Made by a program: the position numbers and the translations under genes. A stretch of DNA of 15,004 bases from positions 1 through 15,004 of the forward strand of contig JAGCWY010000009.1 in the NCBI GenBank assembly GCA_017961625.1, given 5' to 3'. Positions within the stretch are counted from its first letter, which is position 1; every line of letters starts with the position of its first letter. The notes under the pieces are model-generated. The model worked only from the letters and a program-made list of their open reading frames with translations, was not told the origin of the DNA and did no database searches. Source of the stretch: Ruminococcus sp. (GTDB lineage: Bacteria > Bacillota > Clostridia > Oscillospirales > Ruminococcaceae). Shown in pieces: positions 1-7,413 of this stretch.

Positions 1-2300
1 CACTGTTCCAGGATAACGGCGGTACTGTTTCCAAAGACAGAATGAACAAGCGTCTTGAGAGCATGATAAAGAACACATTCAGCGCTCTTAAGAGTCAGTT
101 CCCGAACCTCAAACTTCATTCTTATGACGTATGTAACGAACTCTTCGTTAACGACGGTGGCGGAATGAGACCTGCTTCAAATTCCAACTGGGTAAGAGTA
201 TATGGCGAAGGCAACTCTGAGTTCGTTGTAAACGCATTCAAGTATGCAAGACAGTATGCTCCTTCGGATTGTAAGCTTTATCTTAACGATTATAACGAAT
301 ACATGAGCGCTAAGACAAACGACCTTGTAAATATGGCTAAGACAGTCATGAAGGAAGGCGACTATATCGATGGTATCGGTATGCAGGCTCACCTTGATTC
401 CAAGTATCCTTCAGCAAGCGAGTTTGAGACAGCACTCAAGAAGTTCGCAGCTCTCGGTCTCGACGTTCAGATCACAGAGCTTGATATCACAAACAGCACA
501 GGTTCCAACGGAACACTTTATCCTCAGATCTTTGAGGTTGCTATGAAGAATGCTGCTAACATCTCAACTCTTACTCTTTGGGGTACAACAGATGAGAGAA
601 GCTGGAGAGCTAACCAGAATGGTGGTTCACCGCTTCCGTTCAGCAACTATCAGGCTAAGTCGTTCTATAAAGATATTATAGCTTTGGCAAGCAAGATTGA
701 TCCACCCGATCCTAATTATGGTGTAGTTACAACTACAACTACTACCACAACAACTACAACAACTACAACAACTGTTACAACAACAAGCACGACCACACAG
801 GATCCTAAGTCGGCTCTCGACTCTAAGGTTTCCAAGTGGGGTGACGCTAACTGTGATAACGGTATTGATATGGGCGATGCAGTACTCATTATGCAGGCAC
901 TTGCTAACCCCAACAAGTACAAACTTACAGATCAGGGCAAGTACAATGCTGATGTTTATGAGGCTGGAAGCGGCATCACAACAAACGATGCTTATTCTAT
1001 CCAGAAGTTCCTTCTCGGACTTACAACAAAGCTTCCCGAGAGCTACTCAGACAATATAGCATCAGTTGTTACAGATGCTCCCAAGACTACAACTACAACA
1101 GCTAAGGAAGAGACAACAACAACTACTACAACTACAAAGCCTGCTGCAAAGACTATTTTCAAGAGCTCCTTTGATTCGAGCACAGATAGCTGGTCAGGCA
1201 GAGGTAATGCTTCTGTAGATGTAAGCTCAGACAGCTTCTATTCAGGTAAGTCACTTTATGTTTCCGGCAGATCAGCTGAGTGGAATGGTGCTGCATACAG
1301 CCTCGGCTCAGATTTCGTAGCTGGTCAGACATATAGCTTCAGCGCTGCTGTTCTCCAGCAGTCTGGAAAGGACGCTACATTCCAGCTCTCACTCCAGCAG
1401 GGTGACGGCAACTCAGCAGTTTATACACCTATCGCTAAGGCAACTTGTAAGGATGGTGTATGGACAAAGCTTGAGAATACATCATTTACAATCCCTGACA
1501 ACTCAGGCGATATGCTCCTCTATGTAGAGACTGTCGAGAGCTCAGGCGATACAATGAACTTCTACCTTGATGAAGTACTTGCAGGTACTGAGGGTGTTCA
1601 GTCATCAGTTGAAACAGGCAAGGGCACAGTTGGCGAGCCTCCTAAGAGCAGCGGCGGTGCTTCAGTTGATACTTCCAAGAAGCTTTGCGCTATCTCATTC
1701 GACGACGGTGCATCAGCTACGAGCACAAATGATCCTGGCTACAGAATCATAAATGCTCTTATCAAGAACAACATGACAGCTACTTTCTTTAACGTAGGAA
1801 GCTGGATCAAGACAAATCAGCAGATTCAGTATGAGTATGAGAACGGCATGGAAGTTGCTAACCACACTCAGTCACATCCTCACCTTGGTTCTATGGGTTC
1901 ATCTCAGATAAGAAGCGAGTGGGAGCAGTGTAATAGCAAGCTCAAGAGCATTATCGGCGCTGAGCCTTCACACCTCATGAGATTACCTTATCTCGAGAGC
2001 AACGGAACAGTTCAGTCAGCACTTTACGATGTACCGCTTATCAGCTGTGCAATCGACACAGAGGACTGGAACAATGCTTCTAAGGATGCTATCGTAAACA
2101 AGATCAAGCAGGCTGCACAGAACGGTTCACTTGAGGGTGCTATCGTACTCTGCCACGAGAACTACCAGACAACAGCAGCAGCTATGGAGGAAGTTCTTCC
2201 TTGGCTCGCTCAGAATGGTTACCAGAACGTAAACATCTCTGATATGGCAGCAGCTCACGGCAAGACTCTTGCAGGCGGTCAGGTTCATACAAGAGCATAA
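1..2300 (+). CDS. GH10 endo-xylanase / dockerin / CBM22 / CE4 acetylxylan esterase, cellulosomal (5' partial)
   Basis: The frame is open from base 3 to the TAA at 2298-2300, so the start, signal peptide and first half of the GH10 barrel lie outside the window. Numbering residues from the in-frame ATG at 42: YDVCNE carries the GH10 acid/base Glu (E33, 138-140) and ITELD the nucleophile (E146, 477-479); WGTTDERSW closes the barrel. A Thr-rich linker (729-797) leads to a dockerin at about 264-330 with GDANCDNGIDMGDA and a diverged second loop (ADVYEAGSGITTND), as in R. flavefaciens dockerins. After a second Thr linker comes a CBM22-like xylan-binding domain (about 375-515). The C-terminus is a CE4 deacetylase with all motifs: SFDDG (D554, D555), NHTQSHPH (H608, H612), RLPY (R647), DTEDW (D672) and VLCHE (H705). 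The product is presumably secreted and docked on a scaffoldin, where it cuts and deacetylates xylan. Family calls come from motifs; the domain edges are approximate. Confidence 0.95.
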   Translation, partial: LFQDNGGTVSKDRMNKRLESMIKNTFSALKSQFPNLKLHSYDVCNELFVNDGGGMRPASNSNWVRVYGEGNSEFVVNAFKYARQYAPSDCKLYLNDYNEYMSAKTNDLVNMAKTVMKEGDYIDGIGMQAHLDSKYPSASEFETALKKFAALGLDVQITELDITNSTGSNGTLYPQIFEVAMKNAANISTLTLWGTTDERSWRANQNGGSPLPFSNYQAKSFYKDIIALASKIDPPDPNYGVVTTTTTTTTTTTTTTTVTTTSTTTQDPKSALDSKVSKWGDANCDNGIDMGDAVLIMQALANPNKYKLTDQGKYNADVYEAGSGITTNDAYSIQKFLLGLTTKLPESYSDNIASVVTDAPKTTTTTAKEETTTTTTTTKPAAKTIFKSSFDSSTDSWSGRGNASVDVSSDSFYSGKSLYVSGRSAEWNGAAYSLGSDFVAGQTYSFSAAVLQQSGKDATFQLSLQQGDGNSAVYTPIAKATCKDGVWTKLENTSFTIPDNSGDMLLYVETVESSGDTMNFYLDEVLAGTEGVQSSVETGKGTVGEPPKSSGGASVDTSKKLCAISFDDGASATSTNDPGYRIINALIKNNMTATFFNVGSWIKTNQQIQYEYENGMEVANHTQSHPHLGSMGSSQIRSEWEQCNSKLKSIIGAEPSHLMRLPYLESNGTVQSALYDVPLISCAIDTEDWNNASKDAIVNKIKQAAQNGSLEGAIVLCHENYQTTAAAMEEVLPWLAQNGYQNVNISDMAAAHGKTLAGGQVHTRA
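729..797 (+). repeat. Thr-codon tract encoding linker 1
   Basis: Fifteen consecutive Thr codons (mixed ACA, ACT, ACC), then Val, three Thr, Ser and three Thr. It joins the GH10 domain to the dockerin. The mixed codons argue for selection on the protein sequence. Such linkers in secreted Ruminococcus enzymes are flexible and may be glycosylated (general knowledge). Confidence 0.85.
1086..1136 (+). repeat. Thr-codon tract encoding linker 2
   Basis: Five Thr codons, AKEE, then eight Thr codons, joining the dockerin to the CBM22 domain. It has the same character as the upstream Thr tract but is broken by a short charged segment. Confidence 0.8.
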
Positions 2301-2323
2301 TCCGCTATTGGGAATAAAAAATC

Positions 2324-2352
2324 GTGCCGGTCGCAGTATCGGTGGCCGGCAC
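2324..2352 (+). other. GC-rich hairpin after the xylanase gene
   Basis: GTGCCGG (2324-2330) and CCGGCAC (2346-2352) can form a 7-bp stem, extended by two pairs inward, 24 bases after the stop codon. No T-run follows, so it is not a classical intrinsic terminator. It may protect the mRNA 3' end or help the terminator just downstream. Confidence 0.4.
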
Positions 2353-2388
2353 ACTAATTAAGATTTCTCCAAATTTTAATATCCCCTG

Positions 2389-2425
2389 AAAGGCAGTCGG
2401 TGAAAATCGGCTGTCTTTTCATTTT
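2389..2425 (+). terminator. Intrinsic terminator of the xylanase gene
   Basis: An 11-bp stem pairs 2389-2399 with 2408-2418 (two G-T pairs) around an 8-base loop and runs into TTTTCATTTTT. It lies about 90 bases after the xylanase stop and directly before the next promoter. Confidence 0.75.
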
Positions 2426-2445
2426 TACAGAAAAAATGATATAAT
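2416..2445 (+). promoter_or_regulatory. Sigma-A-like promoter of the ECF sigma operon
   Basis: A perfect TATAAT lies at 2440-2445. The best -35 is weak (TTTTCA, 2416-2421, 18 bp upstream) and sits inside the T-tract of the preceding terminator. A weak -35 would fit an operon that needs an activator or partly transcribes itself, but no ECF-type promoter motif could be identified. Confidence 0.5.
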
Positions 2446-2500
2446 ATATGTGACCATGTCATACTCCGATACGTGTCTATAGTGAAAGGAGCTGATGGAT

Positions 2501-2974
2501 ATGCAAAAATGCGGCTGCGCTCGCGAGGCGGTCGAAAGATACGGCGATATGCTGTATAGGATATGCCTGCTTTCGCTTGGGAATACTGCTGACGCAGAGG
2601 ATGCTGTGCAGGAGACATTTATAAAATACGTGCAGAAGTCTCCTGATTTCAGCAGCGGCGAGCATGAAAAAGCATGGCTTATCACTGTAGCTACAAATAA
2701 ATGCCGTGATATGCTGAGATATCGTACAAGGCACAAGACCGAAAGTGAGGAACTCCTCCTCGGTTATGCTATAGAGAAAGAGGACAGCGGGATACTTGAC
2801 GCTCTTATGGAGCTTCCAGAAAAGTACAAAACTCCGCTCATGCTCTTTTATATAGAAGGGTACAAGGTGGACGAGACAGCAGATATCATGGGAATAAGCC
2901 TTTCAGCAGCAAAAATGCGCCTGTCAAGGGGCAGAAAGCTGCTGGAAGAAAAATACAGAAAGGAGTATATGTAA
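2501..2974 (+). CDS. ECF (extracytoplasmic function) RNA polymerase sigma factor
   Basis: A protein of about 157 residues with the two-domain layout of ECF sigma factors. Region 2 (about 12-73) includes DAEDAVQETFIKYV, the core-binding and -10-reading part. Region 4 (about 102-153) has LPEKYKTPLMLFYIEGYKVDETADIMGIS and then SAAKMRLSRGRKLL, the helix-turn-helix that reads the -35 element. There is no region 1 or 3, as expected. The start at 2501 is preferred because AAAGGAG (2485-2491) stands 9 bases before it; the ATG at 2495 would have only 3 bases and would add two residues. The next gene begins one base after the stop codon and encodes a membrane protein, the usual arrangement of an ECF factor with its anti-sigma factor. 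The regulon cannot be told from the window. Confidence 0.92.
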   Translation: MQKCGCAREAVERYGDMLYRICLLSLGNTADAEDAVQETFIKYVQKSPDFSSGEHEKAWLITVATNKCRDMLRYRTRHKTESEELLLGYAIEKEDSGILDALMELPEKYKTPLMLFYIEGYKVDETADIMGISLSAAKMRLSRGRKLLEEKYRKEYM

Positions 2975-2975
2975 T

Positions 2976-4487
2976 ATGGATAAAAAGCTTAAAAAAGCGG
3001 CAGATAAGATAAAAATGCCCGAGGACATGAAGGCGCGTATCATCAATGCCTGCGAAGCTGCGGAGAAGAAAAGACCTGATACCAGTGATAACGACGGTTA
3101 TATCGACGTTGTAAGCTCATCAGAGCGCGTAAATCCGGGAAGCCATATAATCAGGACTATCAGCACTGTAGCAGCCTGCGCAGTTCTTGTAGGCGGACTT
3201 GGTGCTGCGGGAGTATTTCTCCACAATCAGCGCAGCGCTCATATACCCGGCGCTGGGATGATAGATGAAACAGAGTGCAAAAGTTTAACATTCGTTGATT
3301 TCAGTACATTCGAGTACAGATTTGACGCAGGCGACGGCAAAAACGGCAAATACTCAGCCGAGACCTACGCAAAGCTTTCGGATTTCCTCAATAAGTTCGA
3401 CTGGGCCCCCCCTGTGGAGAAACCTGAGGGAAGAGACATAGATGCTGACGTTGAGGAACCGGTATACGATATCAGGTGGACAAGAGGCAATACCCCGCCG
3501 GTCGAGTGTGATCTTCATATTGCAAACGACGGCTATGTGTCCTATCAGGAGAGTATGATGGACTTTGAGACAGGTGGTCAGATGCCTCTCACCGAGAACA
3601 GTAAGTGGTATAAGGTAGACTTTGACGCATTTGACAGAGGAGTACAGGCGATACTTGCCGAGGAAACAGCAGAATCGCCTTTTACAGACATACTGAATAC
3701 TGCATTTGGTGCATTTCCATTTATTAATTCCGGTCTTTATGAAACAACAAATGAAAAGATTGAAAAGATGATCGAAATCTACAACTCGCAGACGTGGACT
3801 GAGTGCGACTGTCCTGATAAATTCATTGATTTTGTTCCTACTGAACCAAGCAGGGATTATTTTACTGTTTTATGTGGAACGGGAGATAATATAACGTATC
3901 TCATGACAACTTATGATGGTTATACCTGCGTTTATAGCAAAAAATATATCAATGAAGAAGCAGATCCTGAAAAGAGCGACAAGAAATATTATAACTGCAA
4001 TGATACAGGATTTGGCGAAAAGCTTTTGGAAGTGTATGATTATGTAGAAAACGATAATGTTGAAGAAGGCGCACAGGATATGGCAGATTATAACAGGATC
4101 GTCGATTTCTTTAACAGTTACGATAGTAACAGTTACGATAGCGGAGCTCTTGTTGTCTGGTGCGATGAAAATGGCGGCTGGAATAAACAAGACCTTGATA
4201 ATGATCAGTTTCAGACGGTGAAGAATTATTTCAGCGAGCATGAGGTCAAGGATATCGTTCCAAACACATTCGGACGGCTCGAAGGGAAAAAATGGAATGA
4301 TGAATTCGGATTTTCACAGATACAGCTCTATGACAGTGAGAAACAGGAGCATACTATACTGTATATTTCAAAGGACAGCAGCCTAATCGCTGTTAAAAGA
4401 TCTTCTAACAGTGCAATGGAAGAAAATGTAACCTTATACAGCGCAGAAGGACTTGAAGCTTTACAGTTTATACGTAATTTTGCATAA
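2976..4487 (+). CDS. Membrane-anchored presumed anti-sigma factor with a triplicated outer domain
   Basis: A 503-residue protein. A charged N-terminus (1-55, starting MDKKLKKAADKIKMPEDMKARI) resembles the short cytoplasmic part of Firmicute anti-sigma proteins. One membrane segment follows at about 59-83 (TISTVAACAVLVGGLGAAGVF), and about 420 residues lie outside. I see no zinc anti-sigma (HxxxCxxC) motif. The outer part seems built from three diverged units (about 101-228, 240-358, 368-503). Each begins with an amphipathic helix (AKLSDFLNKFD, EKIEKMIEIYN, FQTVKNYFSEH), continues with beta-rich sequence and ends with another helix. It starts one base after the sigma gene, so the two are probably translationally coupled. 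The role is inferred: hold the sigma factor at the membrane until an outside signal arrives. The ligand is unknown. Base composition turns AT-rich after about 3690. Confidence 0.75.
   Translation: MDKKLKKAADKIKMPEDMKARIINACEAAEKKRPDTSDNDGYIDVVSSSERVNPGSHIIRTISTVAACAVLVGGLGAAGVFLHNQRSAHIPGAGMIDETECKSLTFVDFSTFEYRFDAGDGKNGKYSAETYAKLSDFLNKFDWAPPVEKPEGRDIDADVEEPVYDIRWTRGNTPPVECDLHIANDGYVSYQESMMDFETGGQMPLTENSKWYKVDFDAFDRGVQAILAEETAESPFTDILNTAFGAFPFINSGLYETTNEKIEKMIEIYNSQTWTECDCPDKFIDFVPTEPSRDYFTVLCGTGDNITYLMTTYDGYTCVYSKKYINEEADPEKSDKKYYNCNDTGFGEKLLEVYDYVENDNVEEGAQDMADYNRIVDFFNSYDSNSYDSGALVVWCDENGGWNKQDLDNDQFQTVKNYFSEHEVKDIVPNTFGRLEGKKWNDEFGFSQIQLYDSEKQEHTILYISKDSSLIAVKRSSNSAMEENVTLYSAEGLEALQFIRNFA
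4113..4142 (+). repeat. 15-bp in-frame tandem duplication
   Basis: AACAGTTACGATAGT (4113-4127) is followed directly by AACAGTTACGATAGC (4128-4142), encoding NSYDS twice. Only the last base differs, which suggests a recent slippage event in the third outer unit of the presumed anti-sigma protein. Confidence 0.85.
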
Positions 4488-4497
4488 TAAACAAAAA

Positions 4498-4521
4498 ACC
4501 GCACATCATAAGATGTGCGGT
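4498..4521. terminator. Bidirectional terminator between convergent genes
   Basis: A 10-bp perfect stem, A + CCGCACATC (4498-4507) with GATGTGCGG + T (4512-4521), and an ATAA loop. The left flank is A-rich (ACAAAAAA), giving a good U-run for the leftward regulator gene. The right flank (TCTGCTTTT) serves the rightward sigma operon less well. Confidence 0.85.
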
Positions 4522-4527
4522 CTGCTT

Positions 4528-5388
4528 TTACCTTAATGCATACAGCTTTTTGAAGTCCGTAGGCGTGCAGTGCTTTATCTCCTTGAAGATACGGTTGAAG
4601 GTGGTCAGGCTCTTGAAGCCGGAACGCATTGCCACCTCCGTGATCGGTATGCTCGGGTCGAGCAGGAGAAGCTCCGCCGCCTTGGTACGCCGTGCGTTTA
4701 TGTACTGCAAATATGACATAGCGTTATATTGCTTGAAGATACGCGAGAAATGGTACTTGCTGTAGCCAGCTACGTCGGCAAGCTGTTCCAGCGTGATATC
4801 GTACATATAGTTATTGTCGATATATTTCAGTACGGTACCGAACTTTTCGCTGTACTCGTCGATCTTTTCGTCGTCGCAGTCCATGACAATCTTCTGCTGC
4901 TCCAGCTGGTACTCTCTCAGAGCCATGAAGAGCTCTATCACCTTGACGTATATCTTGACGTCTGCAAGCTCCGACTTGGAGTTGTAGAGCGAAAGTATAT
5001 CGAGCATGGTCTTTTTCGCCAGAACGTGCAGCTCCTTATCCATATCTGCGCATATAAGTACAGGAGCGTTAAGTGAGCGCATTACTGGCTCAAGAGCAGA
5101 TATTTCTCCGAGGATACTGTTATCGCACTGGAAAATGATACGACGTCCCGGAATAGCGAGCATACTATGAAGCTCGCAGGGTGGAACGATTAGAACATCG
5201 CTTTCGGGAATAGGATAGTCTATCCCGTTTACAGTAACAGTATATTCATTCTTCAAAGGCATGATAAGCTCGACCGCATTATGCCAGTGTACAGGATACT
5301 CTTCGGTCTGAACATTATCGTACAGCATGGCATATTTTTGAGTGTCATACTCAACAGTTTCAAATTCACCCGAAAGATGTTTTATCAT
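4528..5388 (-). CDS. AraC-family transcriptional regulator
   Basis: A 286-residue protein. The N-terminal half has a cupin-like sensor (about 25-80; HWHNAVELIMP, then PPCELHSM with the typical spaced His/Glu residues). The C-terminal 100 residues hold the double helix-turn-helix of the AraC family: DITLEQLADVAGYSKYHFSRIFKQ and ITEVAMRSGFKSLTTFNRIFKE, with the closing CTPTDFKK. These regulators usually bind a sugar or small molecule and activate nearby carbohydrate genes. No obvious target gene adjoins it, so the effector is unknown. The start is set by AGAGGGGGGG (5396-5405) with 7 bases before the ATG. It has its own promoter and ends at the shared bidirectional terminator. Confidence 0.93.
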   Translation of the reverse strand: MIKHLSGEFETVEYDTQKYAMLYDNVQTEEYPVHWHNAVELIMPLKNEYTVTVNGIDYPIPESDVLIVPPCELHSMLAIPGRRIIFQCDNSILGEISALEPVMRSLNAPVLICADMDKELHVLAKKTMLDILSLYNSKSELADVKIYVKVIELFMALREYQLEQQKIVMDCDDEKIDEYSEKFGTVLKYIDNNYMYDITLEQLADVAGYSKYHFSRIFKQYNAMSYLQYINARRTKAAELLLLDPSIPITEVAMRSGFKSLTTFNRIFKEIKHCTPTDFKKLYALR

Positions 5389-5395
5389 TTTAATA

Positions 5396-5421
5396 CCCCC
5401 CCTCTGAGCATTGATCAGAGG
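5396..5421 (-). promoter_or_regulatory. Hairpin overlapping the ribosome binding site of the AraC gene
   Basis: In the leftward mRNA, CCTCTGA (from 5421-5415) can pair with TCAGAGG (5407-5401) across a 7-base loop. The second arm contains the first half of the AGAGGGGGGG Shine-Dalgarno, so the hairpin could limit translation initiation. It could equally be a DNA operator, since the arms form an inverted repeat downstream of the promoter. Confidence 0.5.
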
Positions 5422-5475
5422 CTATGACCAAATATTGCTGTCTTTATGCTTGCACTGTGTTTTTTTATTAATACC

Positions 5476-5504
5476 ATTATAACCTGTATTTCGTGTTTTG
5501 TAAA
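5476..5504 (-). promoter_or_regulatory. Promoter of the AraC-family gene
   Basis: On the minus strand, TTTACA (5504-5499) is followed after 17 bp by TATAAT (5481-5476). This predicts a start near 5469 and a leader of about 80 bases. Confidence 0.8.
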
Positions 5505-5582
5505 TGCTTTTTGTACAACTTTGTGAAAACTATACAAATAGACTAACCAAAATTTGCGCAATATAGATGTACAAACAGATGA

Positions 5583-5615
5583 AAAATTACATTAAAATTA
5601 CAGCAAAATTACAGC
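5583..5615. repeat. Three tandem 11-bp repeats, possible regulator site
   Basis: AAAATTACATT, AAAATTACAGC and AAAATTACAGC stand head to tail (5583-5593, 5594-5604, 5605-5615), so ATTACA recurs every 11 bp, about one helical turn. This resembles direct-repeat sites of OmpR/PhoB-type response regulators; Gram-positive PhoP boxes (TTNACA every 11 bp) match 5 of 6 bases. It lies between the flotillin terminator and the AraC promoter. Confidence 0.5.
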
Positions 5616-5627
5616 ATAACGACAAAA

Positions 5628-5658
5628 ATCCCCTGACGACCGCATATCGTCAGGGGAT
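5628..5658 (-). terminator. Intrinsic terminator of the flotillin gene
   Basis: A perfect 12-bp stem (ATCCCCTGACGA, 5628-5639, with TCGTCAGGGGAT, 5647-5658) and a 7-base loop. Five A bases to its left give the U-run of the leftward transcript. It begins 20 bases after the flotillin stop codon. Confidence 0.9.
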
Positions 5659-5678
5659 AAATTATCATGCAAAAAATA

Positions 5679-7262
5679 TTACAGTTCAGGTGTATCGGGA
5701 TTGGTAGTATAATCTGAATAATCAGTGCCGGAATTCGGATACTCCTGGTAGTAATCTGTCGATGTATCTGTTGCTGTTTCAGCTGTGACTTCAGCTTCAC
5801 TGTTCTGTGGAGTTGCTGCCTTTCCACCAAGGAATCCAGCGAGCAGAGCTCTGATGTCAACGCCAGTAGCAGCTGTAAGACCGTCAGTGATCTTTGTGGT
5901 AGAACCGATGATGTCGCCTACAAGTCTGCTGGAGTTGCCGTCGCCGTACATTGTGATCTTGTCAACATTGGCAAGAGGTGTAGCAGCATTCTTTACGACC
6001 TCGGGCAGAGCCTTGAAGTACATTTCAAGCACAGCAGCCTCGCCGTACTTCTTCATAGCCTCAGCCTTGGCATTGATACCCTCAGCCTCAGCAAGTCCCT
6101 TAGCGCGGATAGCGTCCGCTTCAGCCTTACCTACAGCAGCGATACCCTCAGCCTCTTGCATCTTAGCGAATTTCTGAGCTTCAGCCTCAGCTTTCTGAGC
6201 CTCAGCCTCCTGCTCACGCTGGAAACGGTCAGCCTCAGCCTTTTTCTTGAACTGGTAGAGTCTTGCGTCAGCCTCCTGCTGAGCCTTGTAGCGGTCAGCC
6301 TCGGCTTTCTTCTTGATTTGAGCATCGAGAGCCTTTTCAGTTACCTCTGCCTCGCGAGCCTTGAGCTCAACGTCCTTTTCGGAAGCGGCGATGTTTGCGT
6401 TAGCCTTTGATACCTCAATGGACTTACGCTGTTCCTCTCTCTGGATCTCGTAAGCAGCGTCTGCAATAGCAAGCTGAGTATCAGCCTCCTTCTTGAGTTC
6501 TGCCTGACGGATAGCAAGCTCGTTATTTTTCTGAGCAATCTCTGTTTCAGCGAGTATCTTAGCGTCATTGGCTTCTTTTTTAGCTTGAGCCTTGGCAATT
6601 TCAATCTCCTTTTCGGACTCAGCGCGTGCGATAGCAGCCTTCTTCTGGATCTTTGTGGTGTTGTCGATACCGAGATTCTCAATAAGGTTCTGGTCGTCTG
6701 TGAAGTTCTGAACATTGAATGAAACTATTTCAAGTCCCATTCTATTTAGGTCGGGAGCAGCGTTCTCCTGAACCTTTTCAGCAAATGCCTTGCGGTCATT
6801 GACCATAGCCTCAAGTGACATCTGACCAACGATCTCACGCATATTACCTTCAAGTACCTCTCTTGCGACTTTTGCAACATAAGCGGTGTCTTTGTTGAGG
6901 AAGTTCTCAGCACCGAGCTTTATGAGCATCGGATCGCTGCTTACCTTAACGTTTACGTTTGCGTCAACGTTAATGTTGATATAGTCAGCTGTAGGAACAG
7001 CGCTTGAAGTCTTTACGTCAACAGCAATGAGCTGGAGTTTCAGTTTATCTACACGCTCAAAGAACGGGATACGAATACTTGCTTTACCGATTATGATCTT
7101 CTTTCTGAGACCAGAGATTATGTAAGCTGTATCCGGCGGAGCCTTGATGTAGCCGGTGAAAATAATAATGAGAAGGACGATGATACCGATTCCGATTGGA
7201 ATGATTGCGCCCAAGTTGATGTCCTCTATCATAAGAGCCATCATGTTGAAATTGTTTAACAT
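5679..7262 (-). CDS. floT: Flotillin family membrane-scaffold protein
   Basis: A 527-residue protein, close to the usual size of FloT/YuaG-type flotillins. A hydrophobic segment (about 18-38, GAIIPIGIGIIVLLIIIF) anchors the N-terminus. The SPFH domain follows (about 40-200). A long Ala/Glu/Lys coiled coil (about 205-405) is rich in the flotillin EA repeats (KKAEADRY, QEAEAQKAEAEAQ, AEAEGINAKAEA). The last 40 residues form an acidic Thr/Tyr/Asp tail. Flotillins oligomerise in ordered membrane patches and affect membrane fluidity, secretion and signalling complexes. The start at 7262 is chosen because GGAGG (7272-7268) stands 5 bases before it; the ATG four codons upstream would overlap that site. 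No NfeD-type partner gene, common beside flotillins, is adjacent. It forms a single-gene unit with its own promoter and terminator. The floT versus floA assignment is not certain. Confidence 0.93.
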   Translation of the reverse strand: MLNNFNMMALMIEDINLGAIIPIGIGIIVLLIIIFTGYIKAPPDTAYIISGLRKKIIIGKASIRIPFFERVDKLKLQLIAVDVKTSSAVPTADYININVDANVNVKVSSDPMLIKLGAENFLNKDTAYVAKVAREVLEGNMREIVGQMSLEAMVNDRKAFAEKVQENAAPDLNRMGLEIVSFNVQNFTDDQNLIENLGIDNTTKIQKKAAIARAESEKEIEIAKAQAKKEANDAKILAETEIAQKNNELAIRQAELKKEADTQLAIADAAYEIQREEQRKSIEVSKANANIAASEKDVELKAREAEVTEKALDAQIKKKAEADRYKAQQEADARLYQFKKKAEADRFQREQEAEAQKAEAEAQKFAKMQEAEGIAAVGKAEADAIRAKGLAEAEGINAKAEAMKKYGEAAVLEMYFKALPEVVKNAATPLANVDKITMYGDGNSSRLVGDIIGSTTKITDGLTAATGVDIRALLAGFLGGKAATPQNSEAEVTAETATDTSTDYYQEYPNSGTDYSDYTTNPDTPEL

Positions 7263-7342
7263 ATAAACCTCCATATCATAGTAAATGTGCTTATGCGGAG
7301 CACCAAACTACAGCAGCTGACGTGTTTCAACTGCATGATGCT

Positions 7343-7371
7343 ATTATATATGATTTTTACTTGTTTGTCAA
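7343..7371 (-). promoter_or_regulatory. floT: Consensus promoter of the flotillin gene
   Basis: On the minus strand, a perfect TTGACA (7371-7366) is followed after 17 bp by a perfect TATAAT (7348-7343). The predicted leader is about 75 bases. High constitutive transcription is expected. Confidence 0.88.
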
Positions 7372-7413
7372 TACACTACAAAAATTACACTTCGTATAAG
7401 AATAATATTGCTT

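Noticed and set aside
716..922. Minus-strand reading frame rich in Val opposite the Thr tract
   Set aside because: It is the antisense of the Thr-codon linker and dockerin; low complexity and no ribosome binding site.
7263..7274. Earlier ATG for the flotillin gene
   Set aside because: GGAGG overlaps that ATG and is correctly spaced for the start at 7262.
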